A stretch of DNA of 64,000 nucleotides, from assembly GCA_036559465.1 (NCBI GenBank), contig DATBTC010000084.1:4212-68211 (forward strand), read 5' to 3'. Shown here in pieces: positions 41,631-50,048 of this stretch. The DNA is from JAHFPN01 sp036559465 (GTDB taxonomy: Bacteria; Pseudomonadota; Alphaproteobacteria; Rhizobiales; Xanthobacteraceae). The stretch's first letter is position 1. Every line of letters begins with the position of its first letter. Below the pieces are notes generated by a model. It had not been told where the DNA came from. It made no database searches and saw only the letters and a list, made by a program, of their open reading frames with translations. Made by a program: the position numbers and the translations under genes.

Positions 41631-43031
41631 ATGAACGCCAACCTCGTCGCGCTCCTCTATCTCGTCTCCGGCGTCCTGTTCGTTCTGGCGCTGCGCGGCT
41701 TGTCGCATCCGGAGACCTCTCGGCAGGGCAATCTGTTCGGCATGGTCGGCATGGCGATCGCCATCGCCACCACGCTCGCCGCTTCGCCGCCCGTCGGTCT
41801 CGGCGGCTGGGCACTGGTGATCGGCGGCTTCGCCATCGGCGGCGGCATCGGCGCCTATATCGCGCGCAAGATCGCGATGACCCAGATGCCCGAGCTGGTC
41901 GCCGCCTTCCATTCGCTGGTCGGCATGGCCGCGGTGCTGGTCGCCGCCGGCGCGCTCTATGCGCCGCGCGCCTTCGGCATCGGCGAAGTCGGCGCGATCC
42001 ACGCCGCGAGCCTGGTGGAAATGTCGATCGGCGCCGCCATCGGCGCCGTTACTTTCACCGGTTCGGTGATCGCGTTCCTGAAGCTTTCGGGCCGCATGAG
42101 CGGCAAGCCGATCCTTCTGCCCGCGCGCCACGCGGTCAATATCGCGCTCGGCGTCGCGCTGCTGGTCTCGGTCGTGTTCTTCGTCCGCACCGAGAGCCAC
42201 ATGTGGTTCTGGGTCGTGGCGGCGCTTTCGTTCCTGATCGGCGTGCTGATCATCGTGCCGATCGGCGGCGCCGACATGCCGGTCGTCATTTCCATGCTGA
42301 ACTCGTATTCCGGCTGGGCTGCGGCCGGCATCGGCTTCACGCTCGGCAACAGCGCGCTCATCATCACCGGCGCGCTGGTGGGCTCTTCGGGCGCGATCCT
42401 CTCCTACATCATGTGCAAGGGCATGAACCGCAACTTCTTCGCGGTGATCCTCGGCGGCTTCGGCGGCGAGGTGGCGGGGCCCGCGGGTGGCGCCGAGGCT
42501 AGGCCGGTCAAGCTCGGCTCGGCCGAAGACGCCGGCTACATCATGAAGAACGCTTCGAAGGTCATCATCGTCCCTGGCTATGGCATGGCCGTGGCGCAGG
42601 CCCAGCATGCGCTGCGCGAATTGGCGGATCGGCTCAAGGCGGAGGGCGTCGAGGTCAAATACGCGATCCATCCGGTCGCTGGCCGCATGCCGGGCCACAT
42701 GAACGTGCTCTTGGCCGAAGCCAACGTGCCTTACGACGAAGTGTTCGAGCTCGAGGATATCAATTCGGAGTTCGCCCAGGCCGATATCGCCTTCGTCATC
42801 GGCGCCAACGACGTGACCAATCCAGCGGCCGAGGAGGACAAATCCTCGCCGATCTTCGGCATGCCGGTGCTGCAAGTCTGGAAGGCCGGCACCGTGATGT
42901 TCATCAAGCGGTCGCTTGCGTCCGGCTACGCCGGCATCGACAACACGCTGTTCTATCGCGACAACACCATGATGCTGCTCGGCGACGCCAAGAAAATGAC
43001 CGAGGACATCGTCAAGTCGCTGGCGCACTGA
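41631..43031 (+). CDS. pntB: NAD(P) transhydrogenase subunit beta
   Basis: A 466-residue protein: about nine membrane helices to residue 270, then the NADP(H)-binding domain III with VIIVPGYGMAVAQAQHALRELAD, HPVAGRMPGHMNVLLAEANVPYDEV, GANDVTNPAAEEDKSSPIFGMPVL and the end KRSLASGYAGIDNTLFY. It is complete and in frame despite the repeat just upstream. It catalyses the NADP-side hydride transfer. Confidence 0.96.
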   Translation: MNANLVALLYLVSGVLFVLALRGLSHPETSRQGNLFGMVGMAIAIATTLAASPPVGLGGWALVIGGFAIGGGIGAYIARKIAMTQMPELVAAFHSLVGMAAVLVAAGALYAPRAFGIGEVGAIHAASLVEMSIGAAIGAVTFTGSVIAFLKLSGRMSGKPILLPARHAVNIALGVALLVSVVFFVRTESHMWFWVVAALSFLIGVLIIVPIGGADMPVVISMLNSYSGWAAAGIGFTLGNSALIITGALVGSSGAILSYIMCKGMNRNFFAVILGGFGGEVAGPAGGAEARPVKLGSAEDAGYIMKNASKVIIVPGYGMAVAQAQHALRELADRLKAEGVEVKYAIHPVAGRMPGHMNVLLAEANVPYDEVFELEDINSEFAQADIAFVIGANDVTNPAAEEDKSSPIFGMPVLQVWKAGTVMFIKRSLASGYAGIDNTLFYRDNTMMLLGDAKKMTEDIVKSLAH

Positions 43032-43071
43032 GCGCCGCGAATAGCTGCGCGTTCCGTGCTAGTGGGAACGC

Positions 43072-43866
43072 ATGGCTTCGCTGAAATCCTTCATCATCAT
43101 CGCGCTTCTGGCCTACGCGCTGATCTGCGCGTTGCTCTATTTCGGTCAGCGCGCGCTGATGTATTTTCCCGACCGCGCGCGCACACTACCGGCCGACGCC
43201 GGATTGCCGCAGGCCGTCGAGGAAGTGCTCGCGAGCGCGAACGACGCCAAGGTCATCGTCTGGCACGTGCCGCCGCGCGGCGATAAGCCGGTGGTGCTGT
43301 ATTTCCACGGCAATGGCGGCTCGCTGTCCTATCGCACCAATCGTTTCCGCACACTCACCGCGGACGGCACCGGCCTGGTGGCGCTTTCCTATCGCGGCTA
43401 TGGCGGCTCGACCGGCAGCCCGAGCGAGGAGGGCATCCTCGCCGATGCACGCACGGCCTATGACTTCGCCGCCGCGCGCTATCCGGCCGCGCGCATCGCC
43501 GTGTTCGGCGAATCGCTCGGCACCGCCGTCGCCGTGGCGATCGCCGCCGAGAAGCCGGTCGGCCGCGTCATTCTGGAATCGCCCTTCACGTCGGCCGCCG
43601 ACGTCGGCGCCTCGGCCTATTTCTTCGTACCGGTGCGGCTCTTCATGAAGGACCAGTTCCGCTCCGACGAGCGCATCGGCACCGTGAAGGCGCCGGTGCT
43701 CGTGCTGCACGGCGAGCGCGACACGATCATACCCATCCGCTTCGGCGAGCGGCTCTATGGGATGATCCGTTCCGACAAGCGCTTCGTGCGCTTCCCGACG
43801 GGCGGCCACGTGAACCTCGACCCGCTCGGCGCGCTCCGCGAGGTACGCGCGTTCCTGCAGAACTAA
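43072..43866 (+). CDS. Membrane-anchored alpha/beta hydrolase
   Basis: A 264-residue protein with an N-terminal membrane segment (about 4-22) and a serine-hydrolase fold. FHGNGG forms the oxyanion region, YRGYGGSTGSPSEEG follows, the nucleophile elbow is FGESLGTAVA, and HGERDTIIP carries the acid with His in GGHVNL. It resembles the ABHD12/BEM46-type family (DUF1749 excluded by the pattern). The substrate is unknown. Its TAA overlaps the opposite-strand TPR gene stop in CTAA. Confidence 0.86.
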   Translation: MASLKSFIIIALLAYALICALLYFGQRALMYFPDRARTLPADAGLPQAVEEVLASANDAKVIVWHVPPRGDKPVVLYFHGNGGSLSYRTNRFRTLTADGTGLVALSYRGYGGSTGSPSEEGILADARTAYDFAAARYPAARIAVFGESLGTAVAVAIAAEKPVGRVILESPFTSAADVGASAYFFVPVRLFMKDQFRSDERIGTVKAPVLVLHGERDTIIPIRFGERLYGMIRSDKRFVRFPTGGHVNLDPLGALREVRAFLQN

Positions 43867-44738
43867 TTGATCTGATACGTCTGCCCGTAGCGGCCGCCGA
43901 CGCGCTGGAAGCCCGCGACCGCCGGTTGGTAATTCTGCTGGATGTTGAGCGCGCGCGCGTAGGAGCCAGCGGCCTTCTCCTTGTCGCCGAGCCGCTCCCA
44001 GGCCAGCCCGCGGTTGACCCAGGCCTCGAGCAGCCGCGGATTCTTTTCCAACGCCTCGTCGAAGTCCTCGATCGCGCGCTTGGGATCGTTGATCGCCACA
44101 TAGCTCATCGCGCGCGCGACATAGGGCTCGGGCGCCGAGACCGTGAGATTGATGGCGGTGGTGAATTCGTCGATGGCGAACTTGTGCAGGCCCTGCGCCT
44201 GATAGATCAGGCCGCGGTTGTGATAGGCCTGCGCGTGATCGGGCTTGAGTTGGATCGCCTTGTTGAAGTCGCCCAGCGCGAGCTGCGCCTGGTTCTGCTG
44301 GCGCCGCAGGATTCCGCGCCCGACATAGGCGGCGGCGTAATTCGGATCGATCTGGATCGCGCGCGAATAATCGGCCAGCGCAAGATCGGAGCGCTTCATC
44401 TCGTGGTGGGCGAGCGCCCGGTTGGCGAAAGCCTGCGCGTAGTTCGGATCGAGCTGGATCGCCCGGTCGAAGTCGGCAACCGCCTCCTTGTATTGCCCGG
44501 CGCGGCCGAACACCGAGCCGCGCATATTGTAGGCCTGCGGGTCGTTCGGGTTGCGCGCCACCACGTCGGAGAGCGAGGCGATGTTGGTCGGCGCGGCGGC
44601 GCGCAGATCGTCGTCTTCGGTGCCGATGCCGGTGCCGATCGTCCCGCAGCCGGCAAGCGCCAGCGAAAGCAGCAGCGCGGTGCCGACGGCGCCGGCATAT
44701 TGGGTGCGGGGCGGGGAGTTCGATCGCGGCCGGTTCAT
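43863..44738 (-). CDS. Tetratricopeptide-repeat lipoprotein, NlpI-like
   Basis: A 291-residue protein with a lipobox LALAGC (Cys31), so it should be lipid-anchored in the envelope. At least five TPRs follow (NPNDPQAYNMRGSVFGRAGQYKEAVADFDRAI type units roughly every 34 residues from about 60 to 280). Proteins of this kind act as adaptors for peptidoglycan enzymes. ATG 44738 directly precedes the signal sequence; the upstream extension of the frame crosses rpsU and is discarded. Confidence 0.88.
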   Translation of the reverse strand: MNRPRSNSPPRTQYAGAVGTALLLSLALAGCGTIGTGIGTEDDDLRAAAPTNIASLSDVVARNPNDPQAYNMRGSVFGRAGQYKEAVADFDRAIQLDPNYAQAFANRALAHHEMKRSDLALADYSRAIQIDPNYAAAYVGRGILRRQQNQAQLALGDFNKAIQLKPDHAQAYHNRGLIYQAQGLHKFAIDEFTTAINLTVSAPEPYVARAMSYVAINDPKRAIEDFDEALEKNPRLLEAWVNRGLAWERLGDKEKAAGSYARALNIQQNYQPAVAGFQRVGGRYGQTYQIN

Positions 44739-44792
44739 GGCTTTCCCATGCCGGGGGCATAAGGCGAAGGTTGGGCTGCGTCGAGGGGGTCG

Positions 44793-44827
44793 CAAAAACG
44801 AAAACGCGGGCAGGTAGCCTGCCCGCG
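44793..44827 (-). terminator. Rho-independent terminator of rpsU
   Basis: CGCGGGCAGG (44805-44814), loop TAG, CCTGCCCGCG (44818-44827). Read on the minus strand after the rpsU stop at 44851, the stem is followed by TTTTCGTTTTTG. It separates rpsU from the TPR lipoprotein gene downstream. Confidence 0.88.
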
Positions 44828-44850
44828 CCGAAACCAGGTCGCTGGAAAGA

Positions 44851-45192
44851 TCAGCGGCGGCCCATGCCTCCGCCGCCACCCATGCCGCCACCGCCCATTC
44901 CCATGCCGCCGCCCATGCCCCCGCCACGGCCGCCACGGCCGCCCTTTGCCAGTTTTTCCTTGGCCAGCATGGCCGGGCTCTTCATCGGGATCAGGCCTTC
45001 GCGCTGTGCGCGCTTGCGCGCGAGCTTGCGGGCGCGGCGGATGGCTTCGGCCCGCTCGCGGGCGCGCCGCTCGGAAGGCTTCTCGTAGTGGCCACGCAGT
45101 TTCATCTCGCGGAAAATGCCCTCGCGCTGCATCTTCTTCTTCAGCGCCTTGAGGGCCTGATCGACATTGTTGTCGCGGACGAGAACCTGCAC
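44851..45192 (-). CDS. rpsU: 30S ribosomal protein S21 with long Gly/Met-rich tail
   Basis: The first 70 residues are standard S21 (QVLVRDNNVDQALKALKKKM, REMKLRGHYEKPSERRARE), which sits near the anti-Shine-Dalgarno end of 16S rRNA. The protein is 113 residues instead of about 70 because of a C-terminal extension. Its last 30 residues or so are nearly all Gly, Met and Arg (GGRGGRGGGMGGG pattern). The start is GTG at 45192 with GAGAGG seven bases upstream. The tail is in frame and ends at TGA 44851, so it is not a frameshift artefact in this sequence. Confidence 0.93.
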   Translation of the reverse strand: MQVLVRDNNVDQALKALKKKMQREGIFREMKLRGHYEKPSERRARERAEAIRRARKLARKRAQREGLIPMKSPAMLAKEKLAKGGRGGRGGGMGGGMGMGGGGMGGGGGMGRR

Positions 45193-45366
45193 GTGGTGAC
45201 CTCTCTGAACGTTGCGGAATAGGAGGCCGGCGGCGGCCGGAAAGCCTTCACCGGACGCGGGGTGGGTAGCAGAAACGGGGCGGGAAGTCCACGGGCGCCC
45301 GTAATCCCTGGGGGCTCGCAGCGCTTTGGGGTCGCTCCGCGGGATGCCGTGCGCTAAATCCGTCTT

Positions 45367-46542
45367 ATGCGCATCACCGGCCTCGCCGATATCGTCGTCC
45401 CCATCAGCTCCCCGATCCGCAACGCCTTCATCGATTTTTCCACGATGAACGTAAGCGTGGTCGCGGTGTTCACCGACAAGCAACGCCACGGCGAGCTGGT
45501 GACTGGCTTCGGCTTCAATTCGAACGGCCGCTATGCCCAACAGGCTATGCTGCGCGAGCGCTTCATCCCGCGGCTCACCGCGGCCAAGCCGGAGGACCTG
45601 CAGGACTCAGGCGGCCTGCTCGATCCGGCGAAATGCTGGGCCGCGATGATGCAGAACGAGAAGCCCGGCGGCCACGGCGAGCGCTCGGTCGCGGTCGGCG
45701 TCCTCGACATGGCGATCTGGGACGCGGTGGCCAAGGCCGAGGACGTGCCGCTCTGGAAATTGCTCTCCGACCGTTACAACGGCGGGCAGGCTGACGACAG
45801 CGCCTGGGTCTATGCCGCTGGCGGCTATTACTATCCGGGCGCTGACCTAGCTTCTCTCACCGACGAAATGCGCCGCTATCTCGACCTCGGCTATACGACC
45901 GTGAAGATGAAGATCGGCGGCGCGGATCTCGCCGCCGACCTGAAGCGCATCGAAGCGGTGCTCGCGCTGCTCGGCGGCAACGGCCAGAATCTCTGCGTCG
46001 ACGCCAATGGCCGCTTCGATCGCAAGACCGCGCTGGAATACGGCCACGCCATCGCGCCCTATGGCTTGCGCTGGTACGAGGAGCCGGTCGATCCGCTCGA
46101 CTATCGCATGCAGGCGGAAATCGCCATGGACTACGCCGGCCCGCTGGCGACCGGCGAAAACCTGTTCTCCATGCCGGACGCACGCAATCTCGTGCGCCAC
46201 GGCGGCCTGCGCGCGGATCGTGACATCCTGCAATTCGATCCCGCGCTCTCTTATGGCCTAGTCGAGTATCTGCGTACGCTCGAAATGTTGCGCGCCCACG
46301 GCTGGTCGTCGCGCCGTTGCGTGCCACACGGCGGGCATCAGTTCGCGCTCAATATCGCAGTCGGGCTTGGCCTCGGCGGCAACGAGTCGTACCCCGAAGT
46401 GTTCGCGCCGTTCGGCGGCTTCGCCGACAAGACGCCGGTCGTGGATGGTCGCGTGCAGATGCCGGACACGCCCGGCATCGGCTTCGAAAAGAAGAAAGAA
46501 CTCTACGCGGTGATGAAGAAGCTGCTGCGCAAGGCGCCGTAG
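45367..46542 (+). CDS. tarD: D(-)-tartrate dehydratase, enolase superfamily
   Basis: A 391-residue enzyme very close in pattern to the characterised Bradyrhizobium D-tartrate dehydratase, which removes water to give oxaloacetate. It has PISSPIRNAFIDF, the KMK base motif (Lys182), metal ligands in CVDANGRF, WYEEPVDP and ATGENLF, the His of VPHGGHQ (about 321), and the family end SYPEVFAPFGGF. The conserved residues fall within a residue or two of the family's numbering as I recall it. No tartrate transporter or regulator is adjacent, so it appears isolated. It shares its upstream region with the divergent rpsU. Confidence 0.9.
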   Translation: MRITGLADIVVPISSPIRNAFIDFSTMNVSVVAVFTDKQRHGELVTGFGFNSNGRYAQQAMLRERFIPRLTAAKPEDLQDSGGLLDPAKCWAAMMQNEKPGGHGERSVAVGVLDMAIWDAVAKAEDVPLWKLLSDRYNGGQADDSAWVYAAGGYYYPGADLASLTDEMRRYLDLGYTTVKMKIGGADLAADLKRIEAVLALLGGNGQNLCVDANGRFDRKTALEYGHAIAPYGLRWYEEPVDPLDYRMQAEIAMDYAGPLATGENLFSMPDARNLVRHGGLRADRDILQFDPALSYGLVEYLRTLEMLRAHGWSSRRCVPHGGHQFALNIAVGLGLGGNESYPEVFAPFGGFADKTPVVDGRVQMPDTPGIGFEKKKELYAVMKKLLRKAP

Positions 46543-46563
46543 CGAGCCGGGCTCACTAAATCA

Positions 46564-46830
46564 TCAGCGGTGGAAGTGGTTCCACAACAACGCGAAGATG
46601 AAGCCCATCACGTAGCCGCTAAGCGCGGTGATCGCCACCAAGAGCGCTGCGGTACCCGCGTTGAACGGTTCGATCAGATAGATTGGTTTAATAAAGTGCA
46701 GCCAGAAAACGAAATTGATCAGCGGCTGCGCCCAACCAAACGCGACCAGAAGCGCCCAGCCGAGATGTATGATGCCCAGAAGTCCGCCGAGCGCGAGCCC
46801 TGCTTTGTTCGGTTGAATTGCGTTGCTCAT
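46564..46830 (-). CDS. Small integral membrane protein, unknown function
   Basis: An 88-residue protein with two or three hydrophobic stretches (about 11-33, 37-50 and 57-82), no signal-peptide site and no recognised motif. GGAGGTGACTC before the ATG is a strong ribosome site, and conserved-looking aromatic residues (WLHFIKPIYLIEPFN) support a real gene. It is downstream of purE on the same strand by about 100 bases. Confidence 0.75.
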   Translation of the reverse strand: MSNAIQPNKAGLALGGLLGIIHLGWALLVAFGWAQPLINFVFWLHFIKPIYLIEPFNAGTAALLVAITALSGYVMGFIFALLWNHFHR

Positions 46831-46931
46831 GAGTCACCTCCGCATTGAAAAAACGGTAGCGAAAGGACGACGCTGGAATATTGACAAGGATCAATTGTAG
46901 CGTGCGATGGCGGCTCAAGACTGGTTGAACC

Positions 46932-47429
46932 TCAACGCGTCTGGCGCGCGAGCAGCTTGGCCGCCTTGCTCTGGCGCGCACGAAAGGCATCGAGCCGCTT
47001 GGCGAGCGCGCGGTCTTCGAGCGCAAGCACCGCGGCCGCGAGCAGTGCGGCGTTTTTCGCACCGGCGTCGCCGATCGCGAGCGTGCCGACCGGTATGCCC
47101 GCCGGCATCTGCAGGATCGAAAGAAAACTGTCGATGCCCTTCAGCGCCTTGGTCCGCATCGGGACGCCGAATACCGGAAGCGGCGTCAGCGCTGCCGTGA
47201 CTCCAGGCAGATGCGCAGCGCCGCCGGCACCGGCGATCACCACCTTGAAGCCCGCGGCGCGGGCGCCCTTGGCGAACTTCAAGAGACGGTCGGGGGAACG
47301 GTGGGCGGAGATAACATGGGCCTCGAAGCCGATCTTCAACGACTTCAGGATTTCCGCGGCAAGACCCATGGTCTTCCAGTCGGATTTCGAACCCATGATG
47401 ATGGCGACTGGACGTTTTCCGGCAGGCAT
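46932..47429 (-). CDS. purE: N5-carboxyaminoimidazole ribonucleotide mutase
   Basis: Class I PurE of 165 residues, which rearranges N5-CAIR to CAIR in purine synthesis. Substrate-site motifs are IIMGSKSDW, ISAHRSP, IAGAGGAAHLPG, and VPVGTLAIG-like GIPVGTLAIGDAGAKNAALLA. Its usual partner purK is not next to it in this window; the following gene is a small membrane protein. Confidence 0.95.
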   Translation of the reverse strand: MPAGKRPVAIIMGSKSDWKTMGLAAEILKSLKIGFEAHVISAHRSPDRLLKFAKGARAAGFKVVIAGAGGAAHLPGVTAALTPLPVFGVPMRTKALKGIDSFLSILQMPAGIPVGTLAIGDAGAKNAALLAAAVLALEDRALAKRLDAFRARQSKAAKLLARQTR

Positions 47430-47495
47430 TCGCTCGCTCCCCAGTTCAAGAAGGCCGCCGAATAAAGGAGCAAGGATCGCTTGGCAAGCGGCGCA

Positions 47496-47939
47496 CTAGC
47501 TGGACAGGAACGGCTGCATGCCATCCCGCGCGAGCTCGTCGGCGCGCTCGTTCTCCTCGAGCCCGGTATGTCCGCGCAGCCAATGCCAGCTTACTTCGTG
47601 AAGCGCGGCGGCCGCGTCGAGCCGCTGCCACAGGTCGACGTTCTTCACCGGCTTGCGGTCCGCGGTGCGCCAGCCGTTCTTCTTCCATTTGGCGATCCAC
47701 TCGGTGATGCCAGACTTCACATATTGCGAGTCGGTATAGAGATCGACCAAAGCGGGCCGGTCGAGCGCCTCGAGCGCCTTGATCGCGGCGGTGAGCTCCA
47801 TGCGGTTATTCGTGGTCTGCGCCTCGCCGCCCTGAATCTCGCGCAGCTCCGGTCCGAAGCGCATGACGACGCCCCAGCCGCCCGGCCCCGGATTGCCCGA
47901 GCAGGCTCCGTCGGTATGGATGACGACGCGCCCCTTCAT
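47496..47939 (-). CDS. rnhA: Ribonuclease HI
   Basis: Removes RNA from RNA-DNA hybrids. The 147-residue protein has the catalytic carboxylates: Asp in HTDGACSGNPGPGGWG, Glu in NNRMELTAAI, Asp in LYTDSQYV, and a C-terminal Asp in RADELA, with the WHWLRGHTG loop. Its ATG overlaps the thrB stop by four bases (ATGA). Confidence 0.96.
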   Translation of the reverse strand: MKGRVVIHTDGACSGNPGPGGWGVVMRFGPELREIQGGEAQTTNNRMELTAAIKALEALDRPALVDLYTDSQYVKSGITEWIAKWKKNGWRTADRKPVKNVDLWQRLDAAAALHEVSWHWLRGHTGLEENERADELARDGMQPFLSS

Positions 47940-48901
47940 GCCGCCAGCCCATAGTCGCGCGCATGGTCGATGCGCTGGTGGAAGCGAAGCTTCTTGAGGT
48001 ACTCGAGCGGATCCTTGGGCCGCACCAGCGCGCCGGCGGGCACATCGAGCCAATCGACCAGCCGTGTCAGCAGGAAGCGCAACGCCGCGCCGCGGGCGAG
48101 TAGCGGCAGCGCCTCCAGCTCCTCGGCCGACGGCGCGCGCACGTCGAAATAGCCAGAGAGCAGCGCCCGGCCCTTGGTGACGTTGTAGGAGCCGTCCGGC
48201 TCGAAGCACCAGGCGTTCAGGCAAATCGCGAGGTCGTAGGACAGCAGGTCGTCGCACGCGAAATAAAAATCGATCAGGCCCGAGAGCTTTCCGCCGAGGA
48301 AGAATACATTGTCGGGGAAGAGGTCGGCGTGGATCACGCCGCGCGGCAATTGCTGCGGCCAGTGCGCCGACAGATGCGCGATCTCGTCGGCGATGACCTT
48401 CTGCAGTCCCGGCGCCACTTCGTCGGCGCGCTTTCCAGCCAAGCGCGCGAGCGGCTCCCAGCCGGAAAGGGCGAGTGCGTTCTTCCGATGCAGCTTGAAG
48501 TCGTTGCCGGCCAGATGCAGTTGCGCGAGCGCCCGGCCCACCGCCGCGCAGTGCGACACATTCGGCCGCCGCACCGATACGCCTTCGAGGAAGGTGACGA
48601 TGGCGGCAGGTTTGTCGGCGAGCTGACCGAGCGCCTCGCCCTTTTTGTTCTTCACCGGCTGCGGGCAGATGATGCCGCGCGTGGCCAGATGCTCCATCAG
48701 CCCGAGGAAGAAGGGTAGGTCGTCGCGCGCGACGCGTTTCTCATAGAGCGTGAGGAAGAAGTAGCCGGAGGTGGTGTGCAGGAGATAGTTGGTGTTCTCG
48801 ACGCCCTCGGCGATGCCCTTGAACATCATGAGCGCGCCGAGATCATAGCCCGCGAGGAACTTCGCCAGTTCCTCCTCGCCGACATCGGTATAAACCGCCA
48901 T
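47936..48901 (-). CDS. thrB: Homoserine kinase, choline-kinase-like type
   Basis: A 321-residue APH-fold kinase of the alphaproteobacterial ThrB2 type: FLTLYEKR for ATP, the LPRGVIHADLFPDNVFF catalytic loop, LSGLIDFYFACDDLLSYDLAICLNAWCF and the C-terminal AALRFLLTRLVDWL. It phosphorylates homoserine for threonine synthesis. ATG 48901 lies four bases after the ispH stop. The ispH-thrB-rnhA order is common in this bacterial group as I recall. Confidence 0.94.
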   Translation of the reverse strand: MAVYTDVGEEELAKFLAGYDLGALMMFKGIAEGVENTNYLLHTTSGYFFLTLYEKRVARDDLPFFLGLMEHLATRGIICPQPVKNKKGEALGQLADKPAAIVTFLEGVSVRRPNVSHCAAVGRALAQLHLAGNDFKLHRKNALALSGWEPLARLAGKRADEVAPGLQKVIADEIAHLSAHWPQQLPRGVIHADLFPDNVFFLGGKLSGLIDFYFACDDLLSYDLAICLNAWCFEPDGSYNVTKGRALLSGYFDVRAPSAEELEALPLLARGAALRFLLTRLVDWLDVPAGALVRPKDPLEYLKKLRFHQRIDHARDYGLAA

Positions 48902-48905
48902 GGTC

Positions 48906-49871
48906 CTACTCCGCCGCGTTTTCGCGCAGCTCGCGCGGCAGCGGAAAGAACACGTCCTCGTCGGCGGTCGAGACGATATCAACCGTGACCTCGTAGCGCG
49001 CGCCGAAGGCGTCGATGATTTCCTCGACCAGCACCTCGGGCGCCGAAGCGCCGGCGGTGAGGCCGAGGCTCTTGATCGATCCGAACACCGACCAATCGAT
49101 ATCTTCGGCGCGCTGCACCAGCGCGGCCACGCGACAGCCCGCCCGCTCGGCGACCTCGCGCAGCCGCTGCGAATTGGAACTGTTCGGCGCGCCGACCACG
49201 ATCATGGCGTCCACCCGCGGCGCCACTCGCTTGACCGCCTCCTGGCGGTTGGTGGTGGCGTAGCAGATGTCCTCCTTGTGCGGCCCGACGATCGCCGGAA
49301 ATCTCTCTTTGAGGATGCCGACAATCTCGGCCGTATCGTCAAGCGAGAGCGTGGTCTGCGTCACGTAGGCGAGCTTGACCGGATCGCGCGGCGCAAACGC
49401 GCGCGCGTCGGCTGCGGTCTCGACCAGTGCGACGGCGCCTTTGGGCAGTTGGCCCATGGTGCCGATCACTTCTGGGTGGCCGGCGTGGCCGACGAGCACG
49501 ATCTCGCGCCCGCGCTTGAAATGGATGGTGGCCTCGCGATGCACCTTGGTCACCAGCGGGCAGGTGGCGTCGATGGCGAAGAGATTGCGCCGCTCGGCGT
49601 CCTCGGGCACCGCCTTGGGTACGCCGTGGGCGGAGAAAATCACCGGCCGGTCGGTGGACGGCACCTCGTCGAGTTCTTCCACGAAGATCGCGCCCTTCTT
49701 CCGCAGGCCCTCGACCACGTACTTGTTGTGCACGATTTCGTGGCGGACATAGACGGGTGCCCCGTATTTCTCGAGCGCGCGCTCGACCGCGTCGATTGCC
49801 CGCACAACGCCCGCGCAGAACCCGCGCGGGGCGCAAAGGAGGATTTTCAGCGCGGGTTTGCGGGCGTTCAT
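48906..49871 (-). CDS. ispH: 4-Hydroxy-3-methylbut-2-enyl diphosphate reductase
   Basis: The last enzyme of the MEP isoprenoid pathway, an iron-sulfur protein of 321 residues. The cluster cysteines are in PRGFCAGVVRAI, DATCPLVTKVH and VVGAPNSSNSQRL-adjacent DICYATTNRQ regions, with YVRHEIVHNKYVV and FSAHGVPKAV. It leads the ispH-thrB-rnhA operon and is divergent from trcR. Confidence 0.96.
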   Translation of the reverse strand: MNARKPALKILLCAPRGFCAGVVRAIDAVERALEKYGAPVYVRHEIVHNKYVVEGLRKKGAIFVEELDEVPSTDRPVIFSAHGVPKAVPEDAERRNLFAIDATCPLVTKVHREATIHFKRGREIVLVGHAGHPEVIGTMGQLPKGAVALVETAADARAFAPRDPVKLAYVTQTTLSLDDTAEIVGILKERFPAIVGPHKEDICYATTNRQEAVKRVAPRVDAMIVVGAPNSSNSQRLREVAERAGCRVAALVQRAEDIDWSVFGSIKSLGLTAGASAPEVLVEEIIDAFGARYEVTVDIVSTADEDVFFPLPRELRENAAE

Positions 49872-49931
49872 GACGGTTCCAAGGGCCTTTAAGCGATTCC
49901 GATCAGATAATAGGGTATGTCCTTATCACAA

Positions 49932-49960
49932 TTGCCCTTTGTCCTTTCCGCGCCTATATA
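49932..49960 (+). promoter_or_regulatory. Sigma-70-type promoter of trcR
   Basis: TTGCCC (49932-49937), 17 bases, TATATA (49955-49960). The predicted leader is about 80 bases. Confidence 0.6.
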
Positions 49961-49992
49961 TCCCGCACCCCGGGATCGTCAGTCGTACCGAG

Positions 49993-50018
49993 GCTCCGCC
50001 CGAAAGGGTGGGCGGAGC
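49993..50018 (+). promoter_or_regulatory. Leader hairpin before trcR
   Basis: GCTCCGCCC and GGGCGGAGC form a perfect 9-pair stem with an 8-base loop (GAAAGGGT) in the predicted leader, 31 bases before the ATG. It is followed by GCGAAAAACC, not a U-run, so it is a leader structure rather than a terminator. Confidence 0.5.
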
Positions 50019-50048
50019 GCGAAAAACCTTCGAAACCAGAGAATAGTC

